Source: Actinokineospora pegani (GTDB lineage Bacteria > Actinomycetota > Actinomycetes > Mycobacteriales > Pseudonocardiaceae). Taken from it: a DNA stretch of 64,000 nt. Numbering within the stretch: position 1 is the stretch's first letter; the number at the start of each line of letters is the position of its first letter. The stretch lies in the NCBI RefSeq assembly GCF_009745975.1, contig NZ_WHOL01000074.1, positions 54,052 to 118,051 of the forward strand, in the 5' to 3' direction. Positions 25,953-34,095 of the stretch are shown in pieces. The notes under the pieces are model-generated. The model worked only from the letters and a program-made list of their open reading frames with translations. It did no database searches and had not been told where the DNA came from. The translations under genes were made by a program, and so were the position numbers.

Positions 25953-27421
25953 GTCGGGCGCTCCACCATCACGGTGTGGGCCTCGGCGATCGGGGCCTGC
26001 TGGACGGGACGGGGACGGGAGCCGCTCTGCGGGCGGCGGGCGGCGTCGGAGATGCGCAGCAGGAGGGCCACCAGGATGTAGTTCGCGAGCAGGGACGAGC
26101 CGCCGTAGGACAGGAACGGCGCGGTGATGCCGGTCATCGGGATCAGCTTGGTCACCCCGCCGACGACCACGAAGACCTGCATGACCAGCAGGAACGACAG
26201 CCCGCCGCCGAGCAGCTTGCCGAAGGTGTCGCGCACCGCCAGCGCCGAGCGCATGCCGCGCAGCGCGAGCACGGTGTAGATCAGCAGCAGCGCGGCCAGG
26301 CCGATGAAGCCCAGTTCCTCGCCGATCGCGGCGACGATGAAGTCGGTGTTGGCCAGCGGCACCAGGTCCGGGCGGCCCGCGCCGAGGCCGGTCCCGCCGA
26401 CGCCGCCGGTGCCGAGGCCGAACAGGCCCTGGGCGATCTGGTAGCCGCCGCCGGGGTCGTCGTAGGTCTCCAGCGGGTCCACCCAGTTGGCCACGCGCTG
26501 CTGGACGTGGGTGAAGAGCTGGTAGGCCACGAACGCGCCGCCGACGAACAGCGTCACGCCGATGCCCACCCACACACCGCGCTCGGTGGCGACGTAGAGC
26601 ATCACCAGGATGGTGCCGTAGAACAGCAGCGAGGTGCCCAGGTCCTTCTGGAAGATCAGCACGCCCAGCGACATCGCCCAGGCCACGAGCACCGGCCCCA
26701 GGTCGCGGGCGCGCGGCAGGTCGATGCCGAACACGCGGCGCCCGGCGGCCATGAACAGGTCGCGCTTGGAGACCAGGAAGGCCGCGAAGAACACCAGCAG
26801 CAGGACCTTGGAGAACTCACCCGGCTGGATGGAGAACGGGCCGACCCGCAGCCAGATCTTCGCGCCGTTGATCGTCGGCGCGATGACGTTCGGCAGCACC
26901 GCGGGCAGCGCCAGCAGCACCAGCCCGGCCAGGCCGAAGGTGTAGCTGTACTTGGTCAGGGTGCGGTGGTCCTTGATCAGGACCAGCACGGCGAGCATGA
27001 ACGCCAGTGCGACGGCGGTCCACAGGATCTGCTTGGACACGTCGTCGTTGAACTCGCGACCGGCCTGCAGCGCGCGCTCGCTGAGCGCCAGGTCGATCCG
27101 GTAGATGATCACCAGTCCGAGCCCGTTGAGCACCGCCACGCAGGGCAGGATCAGCGGGTCGGCGTAGGGGGCGAACTTGCGCACGGCCGCGTGCGCGAAG
27201 CCGAACAGCCCCAGGAAGGCCAAGCCGTACCAGATGATCCGGCTGGTCAGCGCCTGCTCCTGGTTGGCTTCCACGAGCATCAACGCGCCGGTGACCAGGA
27301 ACGCGGCGAAGCCGAGCAACCACAGCTCGGTGCCGCGCCTGGTCGAGGCGGTGCTCTCGGGGCTCGCGCTGCTCTGTCCGGTCGCCGGACCATTCACCGC
27401 GCCCTGGACCGGTGATCCCAT
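25949..27421 (-). CDS. rodA: SEDS peptidoglycan polymerase RodA
   Basis: Glycosyltransferase that polymerises lipid II together with a class B PBP. The 490-residue product starts MGSPVQGAVNGPATG at ATG 27421, sharing bases with the pstP stop (TGATG). About ten membrane helices are apparent, with the SEDS signatures NTDFIVAAIGEELGFIGL and APFLSYGGSSLLANY. The N-terminal 30 residues are a disordered Ser/Thr-rich cytoplasmic segment, a possible kinase target. It is placed between the phosphatase and its PBP partner, as in mycobacteria. Confidence 0.95.
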   Translation of the reverse strand: MGSPVQGAVNGPATGQSSASPESTASTRRGTELWLLGFAAFLVTGALMLVEANQEQALTSRIIWYGLAFLGLFGFAHAAVRKFAPYADPLILPCVAVLNGLGLVIIYRIDLALSERALQAGREFNDDVSKQILWTAVALAFMLAVLVLIKDHRTLTKYSYTFGLAGLVLLALPAVLPNVIAPTINGAKIWLRVGPFSIQPGEFSKVLLLVFFAAFLVSKRDLFMAAGRRVFGIDLPRARDLGPVLVAWAMSLGVLIFQKDLGTSLLFYGTILVMLYVATERGVWVGIGVTLFVGGAFVAYQLFTHVQQRVANWVDPLETYDDPGGGYQIAQGLFGLGTGGVGGTGLGAGRPDLVPLANTDFIVAAIGEELGFIGLAALLLIYTVLALRGMRSALAVRDTFGKLLGGGLSFLLVMQVFVVVGGVTKLIPMTGITAPFLSYGGSSLLANYILVALLLRISDAARRPQSGSRPRPVQQAPIAEAHTVMVERPT

Positions 27422-28812
27422 CAGCCGCCGCCCTGTCCCTCGTCCCGCGGTTGCCTGCAGGCGTCGGCACCGGGGTTGGCCTGCTCCGTCGGCTGGGTCT
27501 CGGTCGTCGTGGGCGAGGTGGGCAGCCCGTCCGGGGGCGTGAGGTCGCCCGCCTGGCCGCCGGGGTCCGGCGTGGTCGTCTCGCACAGCGGCAGGCGGTG
27601 GGTGCGCAGGCCCGACAGCTTCTCGCGCGCCTCGGACAGCGACTCGGCCACCACCCGGCCGGAGCGCACGGCGTCCTGGCCGATGGTCTTGAGGTCGTCG
27701 AGGTAGAGCTTGTCGCAGCGGGTGGCCTCGGCCGCGCAACTGCCCTCGACCTGGCTGTTGAGCGAGACGCCGAGGAACTCACCCTCGATGCCCTGGAAGA
27801 CCGCGACCTCGCCGCCGCCGCCCTCGCCGATGAAGTACTGGGAGTTCACCCAGTACCGCACGCCGATCGCGGCGCCTGCCAGCAGCACCAGCACCAGTAA
27901 CAGCAGCAGCAGCGTCCTGGTCCGCTTGCGCTTCTTGATCTTGGGATCCGGGGGCTCCGGCTGGGCCTGCTGCCGCACCGGGGGCCGGGGCGGGCTGGTC
28001 AGCGCGCCCGCGCGGGACGCCGGGGAGTCCGCGGGCGGGATCTCGTCCTGCCCGTTGCCCGCCGCGCCGCCGACGATGGCGTAGTTCTCGCCGTAGTCGA
28101 CGTCGACCACGTCGGCCACGATCACCGTGACGTTGTCCGGGCCGCCGGACTTGAGCGCCAGCTCGATCATCCGGTCCGCGCAGTCCTGCGGGTCCTGGAT
28201 CTGGATGGCCTCGGCCAGGGTCTCCTGGCTCACCGGGCCGGACAGGCCGTCCGAGCACAGCAGGTACCGGTCGCCCGGCCGCGCCTCCCGGATGGTCAGC
28301 GTCGGCTCCACCTCGTGCCCGGTCAGCGCCTTGAGCAGCAGCGACCGCTGCGGGTGGGTGGCGGCCTCGTCCTCGGTGATCCGGCCCTCGTCGATCAGCG
28401 ACTGGACGAACGTGTCGTCGTGCGTGATCTGCGTGAACTGGCCGTCTCTTCGCAGGTAGACCCGGGAGTCGCCGACGTGCACCAGGCCGATCCGGCTGCC
28501 CGCGAACAGGATCGCCGACAGCGTGGTGCCCATGCCGTCGAGGTCCGGGTCGTTGGCGACGAGCTCGGCGATGGCGCCGTTGCCCGCGATCGTGGCCTCG
28601 CGCAACTGGCCGAGCAGGTCGTCGCCCGGCTCGTCGTCGTCGAGCGGCGCGAGCGCGGCGATGACGACCTTGCTGGCCACCTCGCCCGCGACGTGTCCGC
28701 CCATGCCGTCGGCTAGGGAGAGCAGGCGGGGGCCCGCGTACACGGAGTCCTGGTTGTTCGATCGAACCAGGCCCCGGTCGCTTCGGGCCGCGTAACGAAG
28801 AACAAGGGTCAT
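27421..28812 (-). CDS. pstP: PP2C-type Ser/Thr protein phosphatase PstP
   Basis: Only recognised phosphatase of this operon; reverses PknA/PknB phosphorylation. The 463-residue product has the PP2C core (residues 1-240) with metal-binding Asp residues in SNNQDSVY, LADGMGGHVAGE and SDGLSGPV, then a Pro-rich juxtamembrane segment, a membrane helix (TLLLLLLVLVLLAGAAIGV) and an external domain of about 130 residues ending in a Thr/Pro-rich tail with two cysteines (RLPLCETTTP, DACRQP). ATG 28812 overlaps fhaB by four bases. Confidence 0.95.
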   Translation of the reverse strand: MTLVLRYAARSDRGLVRSNNQDSVYAGPRLLSLADGMGGHVAGEVASKVVIAALAPLDDDEPGDDLLGQLREATIAGNGAIAELVANDPDLDGMGTTLSAILFAGSRIGLVHVGDSRVYLRRDGQFTQITHDDTFVQSLIDEGRITEDEAATHPQRSLLLKALTGHEVEPTLTIREARPGDRYLLCSDGLSGPVSQETLAEAIQIQDPQDCADRMIELALKSGGPDNVTVIVADVVDVDYGENYAIVGGAAGNGQDEIPPADSPASRAGALTSPPRPPVRQQAQPEPPDPKIKKRKRTRTLLLLLLVLVLLAGAAIGVRYWVNSQYFIGEGGGGEVAVFQGIEGEFLGVSLNSQVEGSCAAEATRCDKLYLDDLKTIGQDAVRSGRVVAESLSEAREKLSGLRTHRLPLCETTTPDPGGQAGDLTPPDGLPTSPTTTETQPTEQANPGADACRQPRDEGQGGG

Positions 28813-29267
28813 GAGCGCAGCTCGATCACCGTCTTGCCGATGCGGATCGGGACACCTAGCGGTACCCGGAGGGGTTGGGTGACCTTAGCCCGGTCCAGGT
28901 AGGTCCCGTTCGTCGAGCCCAGGTCTTCCACGTACCAGTCCGTTCCGCGCAGTGAGAGCCGGGCGTGCCGGGTCGAGGCGTAGTCGTCGTCCAGCACCAG
29001 GGTCGAGTCGTCGGCCCTGCCCATCAGGATCGGCCGCCCGTCCAGGGTGATCCGGGTTCCCTGCAACGCGCCGTGGGTGACCACCAGTTGTCTGGGGGCC
29101 TTCCCGCGCACCTTCTTCTCCGTGGACCGGCGAAATCCGGGCACCGCCACGCGGAGTCCGGACGCGGCGTAGAGGTCCGACCGGACCACCCGCAGCGCGG
29201 CGAGCACGAACAGCCAGAGCAGGGCCAGGAACCCCGCTCTGGTCAGCTGCATGACCAACTCTGGCAC
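28809..29267 (-). CDS. fhaB: FHA-domain protein FhaB (FipA-like)
   Basis: Phosphothreonine-binding adaptor in cell division. The 152-residue protein has an N-terminal membrane helix (LTRAGFLALLWLFVLAALRVV) and an FHA domain from about residue 60 with GRADDSTLVL, RHARL and the phosphopeptide-contacting LGSTNGTYLD. The start GTG 29267 (VPELVMQLTRAGF) aligns with the mycobacterial FhaB N-terminus; ATG 29252 is an alternative without better support. It is coupled to pstP by a 4-base overlap and lies 136 bp after fhaA. Confidence 0.94.
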   Translation of the reverse strand: MPELVMQLTRAGFLALLWLFVLAALRVVRSDLYAASGLRVAVPGFRRSTEKKVRGKAPRQLVVTHGALQGTRITLDGRPILMGRADDSTLVLDDDYASTRHARLSLRGTDWYVEDLGSTNGTYLDRAKVTQPLRVPLGVPIRIGKTVIELRS

Positions 29268-29403
29268 TTGTTGTGCTGCTCCCGCTTCTCACCGGTGCCG
29301 ATCGGCACGAGGACTGCCGGGCCTCTTGTGACCCCGGCAGCCCTCTATGACGTCTGGCGCACCTACGTCGTTGCCCGCCGCGGGGGCGGGCGACCGTCCG
29401 ACC

Positions 29404-30582
29404 TCAGCCCTGCGTGCGGAAGACCAGCGAGGAGTGCCCGATCCGGACCACGTCGCCGTCGGCCAACTGCCAGGTCTGCACGGGGGTGCCGTTGACCGTG
29501 GTGCCGTTGGTCGAGCCCAGGTCGGCCAGCGTCGCGCTCGACCCGTCCCAGGTGATCTCCAGGTGCCGCCGGGACACACCGGTGTCCGGCAGCCGGAAAT
29601 CGGCGTCCTGGCCGCGGCCGACCACGTTGCCACCCTGCTTGAGCGAGTAGTTGCGGTTCGAGCCGTCGTCGAGCTGGAGGCTCGCCTGCAACTGGCGCTG
29701 GGTCTGCACCGCGGGCGGGGCGTAGCCGCCCTGCTGGCCGTACGGGTCCTGGCCGTAGCCCTGCTGCTGCTGGCCGCCGTAACCCTGGTCGTAGCCGCCC
29801 TGCTGCTGGCCGTAACCCTGGTTGTAGCCCTGGTCGTAGCCCTGCTGCGGCGGTTGGCCGTAACCCTGGTCGTAGCCACCCTGCTGCTGGCCGTAGCCCT
29901 GCTGCGGCGGTTGGCCGTAGCCCTGGTCGTAGCCGCCCTGCTGCTGGCCGTAGCCCTGGTCGTAGCCACCCTGCTGCTGGCCGTAACCCTGGTCATAGCC
30001 CTGCTGCTGGCCGTAGCCCTGCTGCTGGCTGTAGTTGGGATCGTTGCCGTACTGGCCCTGGCCGTACCCGTACTGCTGCTGTCCGTAGGGGTCGCCCTCG
30101 GGCGTCTGGCCGTAGCCGGGAGCCTGGCTCATGGATCGGTCTCCTGCGTTGCGGGGTTGTGCCGGCCGTCTGCCTGCCTTCTGGCTTGCGTCCCCGGCGT
30201 GAGCTTTCACGTCGGGGTCGACGGACGAGCGGGTTCGGAACTGTCCGGTGTGCAGCGCGTCGGAGCGCTCCAGGGAGACTACGACGTCTCCGTAGGTGTC
30301 CCATCCGTGCTCGGCGAGGTGCTCAGCCACGCAGTCCGCGAGCAGCGCTTTCATGCGGTCTTCGTCGCCTGCGAAGTTGTCGTGGTCGCCCGGCCCGAGC
30401 TGAACCACGTAGTGGTTCGGCGCCAGCAGCCGACCGCCTGCCAACTCCTTGACGTTGTCCTCACTTTCGCGTTGCAGCGCCTGCGCCACCTCTTGGGGCA
30501 CGACGTTGCCACCGAAGACACGCGCGAACGAGTTGCCCACGATGTCCTCCAGCTTGCGGTTCAACCGCTGGCCGATGCCCAT
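29404..30582 (-). CDS. fhaA: FHA-domain protein FhaA with DUF3662 and Gly-Tyr-Gln repeat linker
   Basis: In mycobacteria FhaA binds phosphorylated PknB and the MviN pseudokinase and slows peptidoglycan synthesis. The 392-residue protein starts [16 protein letters not shown], with the DUF3662 domain over about residues 1-125, then a 140-residue linker built of [15 protein letters not shown] units, and a C-terminal FHA domain with [18 protein letters not shown] and [14 protein letters not shown] 30582 is preceded by GGGAGGG. It is the first gene of the operon ending at pknB. The linker composition suggests phase-separating or flexible behaviour (inference). Confidence 0.96.
   Translation of the reverse strand: MGIGQRLNRKLEDIVGNSFARVFGGNVVPQEVAQALQRESEDNVKELAGGRLLAPNHYVVQLGPGDHDNFAGDEDRMKALLADCVAEHLAEHGWDTYGDVVVSLERSDALHTGQFRTRSSVDPDVKAHAGDASQKAGRRPAQPRNAGDRSMSQAPGYGQTPEGDPYGQQQYGYGQGQYGNDPNYSQQQGYGQQQGYDQGYGQQQGGYDQGYGQQQGGYDQGYGQPPQQGYGQQQGGYDQGYGQPPQQGYDQGYNQGYGQQQGGYDQGYGGQQQQGYGQDPYGQQGGYAPPAVQTQRQLQASLQLDDGSNRNYSLKQGGNVVGRGQDADFRLPDTGVSRRHLEITWDGSSATLADLGSTNGTTVNGTPVQTWQLADGDVVRIGHSSLVFRTQG
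29715..30120 (-). repeat. Low-complexity repeat encoding the FhaA linker
   Basis: Tandem, imperfect units encode [11 protein letters not shown] and GYGQPPQQ, with the DNA phrases for 'YGQQQ' and 'YDQGYGQ' repeated many times. Near-identical nucleotide units imply recent expansion or contraction by slippage, so copy number may vary among strains. Confidence 0.85.
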
Positions 30583-30725
30583 GGTCCCTCCCTCACGTGT
30601 GTGCTCCTGGGTCGATCGTATCCGGGTGCGCCATACGCGACACGAGGATGTTCCAACCCCGGTGCGAAGGCCCCCCTCGGACCGTGCTAGTGTTCCCCAC
30701 GTTCCCAGCGGGGACACCACCACTC

Positions 30726-30808
30726 GGGCGAGTGGCGGAATGGCAGACGCGCACGGTTCAGGTCCGTGTGTCCGAAAGGACGTGGGGGTTCAACTCCCCC
30801 CTCGCCCA
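30726..30808 (+). tRNA. tRNA-Leu (anticodon CAG)
   Basis: 83-nt class II tRNA: acceptor GGGCGAG (30726-30732) with CTCGCCC (30801-30807); anticodon stem CACGG/CCGTG around TTCAGGT, anticodon CAG at 30759-30761; a variable arm (GTGTCCGAAAGGACGT) and T-arm GGGGGTTCAACTCCCCC. CCA is not encoded. Occupies the mycobacterial leuT position next to fhaA. Confidence 0.97.
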
Positions 30809-30816
30809 CGCATCAT

Positions 30817-30852
30817 AGACGGCGAGTGCTCATGGAGCACTCGCCGTCTTTC
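30817..30852 (+). terminator. Terminator after tRNA-Leu
   Basis: Arms from AGACGGCGAGTGCTC (30817-30831) and its exact complement (30835-30849) enclose ATG, and TTTCTG follows. A 15-bp stem with a T-run is a strong intrinsic terminator. Confidence 0.9.
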
Positions 30853-30865
30853 TGCGTAGTGACAT

Positions 30866-30883
30866 CTGGGGGCGACCCCCCAG
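30866..30883 (+). repeat. CTGGGGG-CGA-CCCCCAG hairpin after tRNA-Leu
   Basis: Same core as the second hairpin found after tRNA-Ile and tRNA-Ala, again followed by ACCCCCACG and then GCTGC. It lies beyond the terminator here, so it may be a separate tRNA-locus element. Confidence 0.6.
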
Positions 30884-31441
30884 ACCCCCACGCTGCTCAT
30901 CCCCGACTTGTCGCGGGTCGAAGGGTGGGCGGGAGGTGCTTGCGTCTGTGAGCGGTCGGTCGGACGGTCGACGGGGTGACTCTTGGTCATGGGTTGCTGA
31001 GCGTGCCGGGTCATCAGCTAATTGTGGTGTTGTTGCGAGGGCTGAAATTCTGCGGCCGCGATTGCGGGCAGAGTGGAAGAAATGCGGGACGAGTGGTCGA
31101 CGGGCGTCGGGGATTGCGGTGCAAAGTGGGCGGACGTAGTCCATGTGGGGGACCGCTGTTTTCGTGATTTTCTTGGACCTGGCTGGGAAATGATCTCCGT
31201 CACTGCACTGTAAGTAGTAGTTGTCGCCGACGTTCACCTTGCGGCTCACCCAGTTGGCGGGACAGCGCAGCCGAAGTCAGTTAACCGGTCGTCGACCGGT
31301 CATCGACGGCAGATGGCCGCCGGTCGCAGGAGTGCCGCTGGAGGGTCCTATTTACCCGGGCCGGGCTGGTACTCAATTAGGGGGCAGACGCGGAAGCGCA
31401 CTCCAAGTGGGCGCTGAGCGGAGAGAAAGGCGGAAAGTTTC
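30884..31441. other. Intergenic region of lowered GC, no gene seen
   Basis: About 560 bp between tRNA-Leu and the gene at 31442. The stretch 31000-31235 is clearly less GC-rich than its surroundings and contains repeated TTTCGTGATTTT-like T-rich patches. Open frames on both strands lack codon bias or ribosome sites. A near-perfect palindrome ACCGGTCG-T-CGACCGGT lies at 31284-31300 and is a possible operator for the downstream gene. Confidence 0.5.
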
Positions 31442-32056
31442 GTGACCGGGATTCCAGGGCGCACGGCGGTAACCGACACTCTTAAGGCTCTGCCTGCGCA
31501 ACTGGCCCCTCCGGTCGAACTCCCCGCCGGTGTGGACGAGCTGGCCGCGGGCGCGGCCACCGCACTCGGCTGGACGGGCACCGTCCTGCCCGAGATGACG
31601 CTGCTCGGCCGCCGGGTCTGCCTCGTCGTGGACCTGCTCGCCGACGTGCACGCCGAGCGCATCTGCCTCGGCCAGGAGCCGGTCACCGACCGGGCCAGCG
31701 TCGCCACCTGGGCCTGGCCCGAACTGGCGGGGCGGGTGCCCGAGCCCGCCGTGCGCATCGTCGGCGCGATCGCGGTCGCCCGGCACTGGCGCACCGGCCT
31801 GGCCAACGCCGTGCCGTTCCTGCGCTACAGCGACGCCGCGGTGGTGCTGCCCACCTCCGCCGTGCTGACCCACGACTACCTGGCCAACTGCCTGCCCCGC
31901 GCCCGCGCCTTCGGCGTCGCGGTGGCCAGCGCGGAGCCCGACGGCCTGGTGCAGGTCGACCTGCCCGCGCGCACCGACCGGGCGGACGCCGAGGCGGACA
32001 GCCTCTACCGCTGGGTCAGCGAACTCGCCTACGACCAGGTGCTCGAAACCATCTAG
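31442..32056 (+). CDS. Hypothetical protein
   Basis: A 204-residue protein I do not recognise. It starts GTG 31442 with GAGAGAAAGG upstream. It appears soluble and alpha/beta, with no membrane helix or signal peptide and no clear motif; features seen are WTGTVLPEMTLLGRRVCLVVDLLADVHAERICLG, HWRTGLANAVPFLRYSDA and a C-terminal SLYRWVSELAYDQVLET. Codon use (GC-rich third positions) is normal for the genome, so it is probably a real actinobacterial gene. It lies 37 bp before the SDR gene. Confidence 0.7.
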   Translation: MTGIPGRTAVTDTLKALPAQLAPPVELPAGVDELAAGAATALGWTGTVLPEMTLLGRRVCLVVDLLADVHAERICLGQEPVTDRASVATWAWPELAGRVPEPAVRIVGAIAVARHWRTGLANAVPFLRYSDAAVVLPTSAVLTHDYLANCLPRARAFGVAVASAEPDGLVQVDLPARTDRADAEADSLYRWVSELAYDQVLETI

Positions 32057-32093
32057 GTCTGCGCGCCCCGCCGCCCGCCCGTAGCCTCGGGTG

Positions 32094-32747
32094 ATGCGCA
32101 TCCTCATCGCGGGCGGCCACGGCAAGATCGCGCTGGAGCTCACCAAGCTCGCCGCTCGACGCGGCGACACCGTGATCGGCCTGGTCCGCAACCCCGACCA
32201 CGTCCAGGACATCCGCGACCTCGGCGGCGACGCCACGGTCATCGACCTCGAGTCGGCGTCCAAGGAAGAGGTCGCCGCCACCCTCGCGGGCGCCGACGCC
32301 GCCGTCTTCGCCGCGGGCGCGGGCCCCGGCAGCGGGCCCGACCGCAAGGACTCGGTCGACCGGGCCGCCTCCACCCTGCTCGCCGACGCCGCCATCGTCG
32401 CGGGCGTCAAGCGGCTCGTGCAGATCAGCTCCACCGGCATCGACCGCGCCGACGACCCGGACGTGGACGAGGTCTTCGCCACCTACCTGCGGGCCAAGGG
32501 CGCCGCGGAGCAGGACCTGCGCGCCCGTGATCTCGAGTGGACGATCCTGCGCCCCGGCCGCCTCACCGACGACCCGCCCACCGGCAAGGTCGCCCTCACC
32601 GAGCAGGCCCTCGGCGCCGAGGTGACCCGCGCCGACGTGGCCGCCGTCGTCCTCGCGCTGCTGGACGAGCCCAAGACGGCGGGCCGCACCCTCGAACTGG
32701 TCAACGGCGACACCGCCGTGCCCGACGCTGTGTCCGCGCTGGTCTAG
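32094..32747 (+). CDS. NAD(P)-binding SDR-type (atypical) oxidoreductase
   Basis: A 217-residue atypical short-chain dehydrogenase of the NmrA/flavin-reductase-like kind. It starts with the dinucleotide motif ILIAGGHGKIALEL and has the core strands VAATLAGADAAVFAAGAG and VKRLVQISSTGID, plus ILRPGRLTDDPPTG. It lacks the classical YxxxK pair in the usual place (TYLRAKGAAEQDLR may supply it). The substrate is unknown; relatives bind NADPH and sugar-like or quinone substrates. ATG 32094 is preferred to the adjacent GTG 32091. Its 3' end overlaps the convergent lactone oxidase gene by four bases. Confidence 0.82.
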   Translation: MRILIAGGHGKIALELTKLAARRGDTVIGLVRNPDHVQDIRDLGGDATVIDLESASKEEVAATLAGADAAVFAAGAGPGSGPDRKDSVDRAASTLLADAAIVAGVKRLVQISSTGIDRADDPDVDEVFATYLRAKGAAEQDLRARDLEWTILRPGRLTDDPPTGKVALTEQALGAEVTRADVAAVVLALLDEPKTAGRTLELVNGDTAVPDAVSALV

Positions 32748-34051
32748 CGACCCAGGACGCGAGCGGTGTAGGGGTTGCCGAAGCGGCCTTCGGGATCTAC
32801 TTCGGACCGCACGGCAACGAAGTCGTCGAACCGCGGGTACCGCTCCCGCAGCGCCGCCGCGTCCAGGGTGTGCACCTTGCCCCAGTGCGGCCGTCCGCCG
32901 ACCTCGGCGACGATCGACTCGAACAGCTCGAAGTACTCCCGGTACGGCATCCCCGTGTACTGGTGGACCGCCAGGTACGCCGAATCCCGCCCGTGCGCGG
33001 TCGACAGCCAGATGTCGTCCGCCGCCGCGACCCGCACCTCCACCGGGAACACCACCGGATCGGCCAGCCGCGGCACGCGCTCGCGCAGTTCGCCCATCAC
33101 CGCGGCCAGCGCCGAGCGCGGGATGGCGTACTCCGACTCCACGAACCGCACCCGGCGGTTGGTGACGAACACCTTGTGCGACACGTCGCTGTAGGCCCGG
33201 GACGAGAGCACCGACGCCGACAGCCGGTTCAACGGCCGGACCAGCGACGGCGCCATGCGGCCGATCCGGCACACCGCGCCGAACGCCGCGTTCTCCACCA
33301 CCTCGTACTCCACGAACTTGCGCACCGCCCCGAGCGGCTGCGGCCGGGTGCCCGCGGGCAGCCGGTTGTTCCGCTTCACCAACGCGTTGCGGCCGTAGGG
33401 GAACCAGTAGAACTCGAAGTGGTCGTTGTCGGCGCAGTTCTCGTCCAGCGCCGCCAGCACCTCCTCCAGCGGCTCCGGCCGCTCCTGGGCGGCGAGCACG
33501 AACGCGGGCACCGTCCGCAGCGTCACGGTGCTGATGACCCCGAGCGCGCCGAGCCCGACCCGGGCCGCGGCGAACAGCTCCGGCCGCTCGGAGTCCGAAC
33601 AGGACACCACCGACCCGTCCGCCAGCACCAGTTCCAGCGCCGACACCTGGGTGGCGATGCCGCCGAGGCCCGCGCCGGTGCCGTGCGTGCCGGTGGAGAT
33701 CGCGCCGGAGATGGTCTGGGCGTCGATGTCGCCGAGGTTGGCCAGCGCCAGGCCGAGGCGGTCCAGTTCGGTGTTGAGGGCGGCGATGGTCGTGCCCGCG
33801 CGGACGGTCACCTCACCGGTCTCCAGGTCGGCGCCGGACACCCCGGTCCACCGGGACAGGTCGAGCGCCAGGCCGTGCGCCGCGCCGATCGCGGTGAAGG
33901 AGTGGCCGCTGCCGCGTGCTTTCACCGTCGTGCCGCGCTCGGCGGCCCAGCGCACCGCGGCGCTGATCTCCCCGGGGTCGCGGGGCCTGCGGACCGCCGT
34001 CGCGGTCGCGGACTCGGTTCCCGCCCAGTTGCGCCAAGCCGTCGACGTCAT
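32744..34051 (-). CDS. FAD-dependent sugar-1,4-lactone oxidase (ALO/GulLO family)
   Basis: Oxidises an aldono-1,4-lactone such as L-gulono- or D-arabinono-lactone. The 435-residue protein has an N-terminal PCMH-type FAD domain with RGSGHSF and GDIDAQTISGAISTGTHGTG, and a C-terminal ALO domain with the PHWGKVH motif near the end and FGNPYTARVLGR as the tail, as in M. tuberculosis Rv1771. Bacteria seldom make vitamin C, so its true substrate is open. It is divergent from the aldolase gene with 44 bp between starts, enough for only compact promoters. Confidence 0.9.
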   Translation of the reverse strand: MTSTAWRNWAGTESATATAVRRPRDPGEISAAVRWAAERGTTVKARGSGHSFTAIGAAHGLALDLSRWTGVSGADLETGEVTVRAGTTIAALNTELDRLGLALANLGDIDAQTISGAISTGTHGTGAGLGGIATQVSALELVLADGSVVSCSDSERPELFAAARVGLGALGVISTVTLRTVPAFVLAAQERPEPLEEVLAALDENCADNDHFEFYWFPYGRNALVKRNNRLPAGTRPQPLGAVRKFVEYEVVENAAFGAVCRIGRMAPSLVRPLNRLSASVLSSRAYSDVSHKVFVTNRRVRFVESEYAIPRSALAAVMGELRERVPRLADPVVFPVEVRVAAADDIWLSTAHGRDSAYLAVHQYTGMPYREYFELFESIVAEVGGRPHWGKVHTLDAAALRERYPRFDDFVAVRSEVDPEGRFGNPYTARVLGR

Positions 34052-34095
34052 CGGGTGCCTCCCCGGGGGCGAACGATGTGAAGAGGGTTCATCTT

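Noticed and set aside
25976..27415. Gln/His/Arg-rich frame antisense to rodA
   Set aside because: Complement of membrane-helix codons of rodA produces such sequence; no other support.
30830..31249. 139-residue frame in the tRNA-Leu downstream gap
   Set aside because: No ribosome site, no codon bias; runs over terminator and hairpin.
31421..31441. Riboswitch or leader structure before the hypothetical gene
   Set aside because: Too short and no recognised aptamer.
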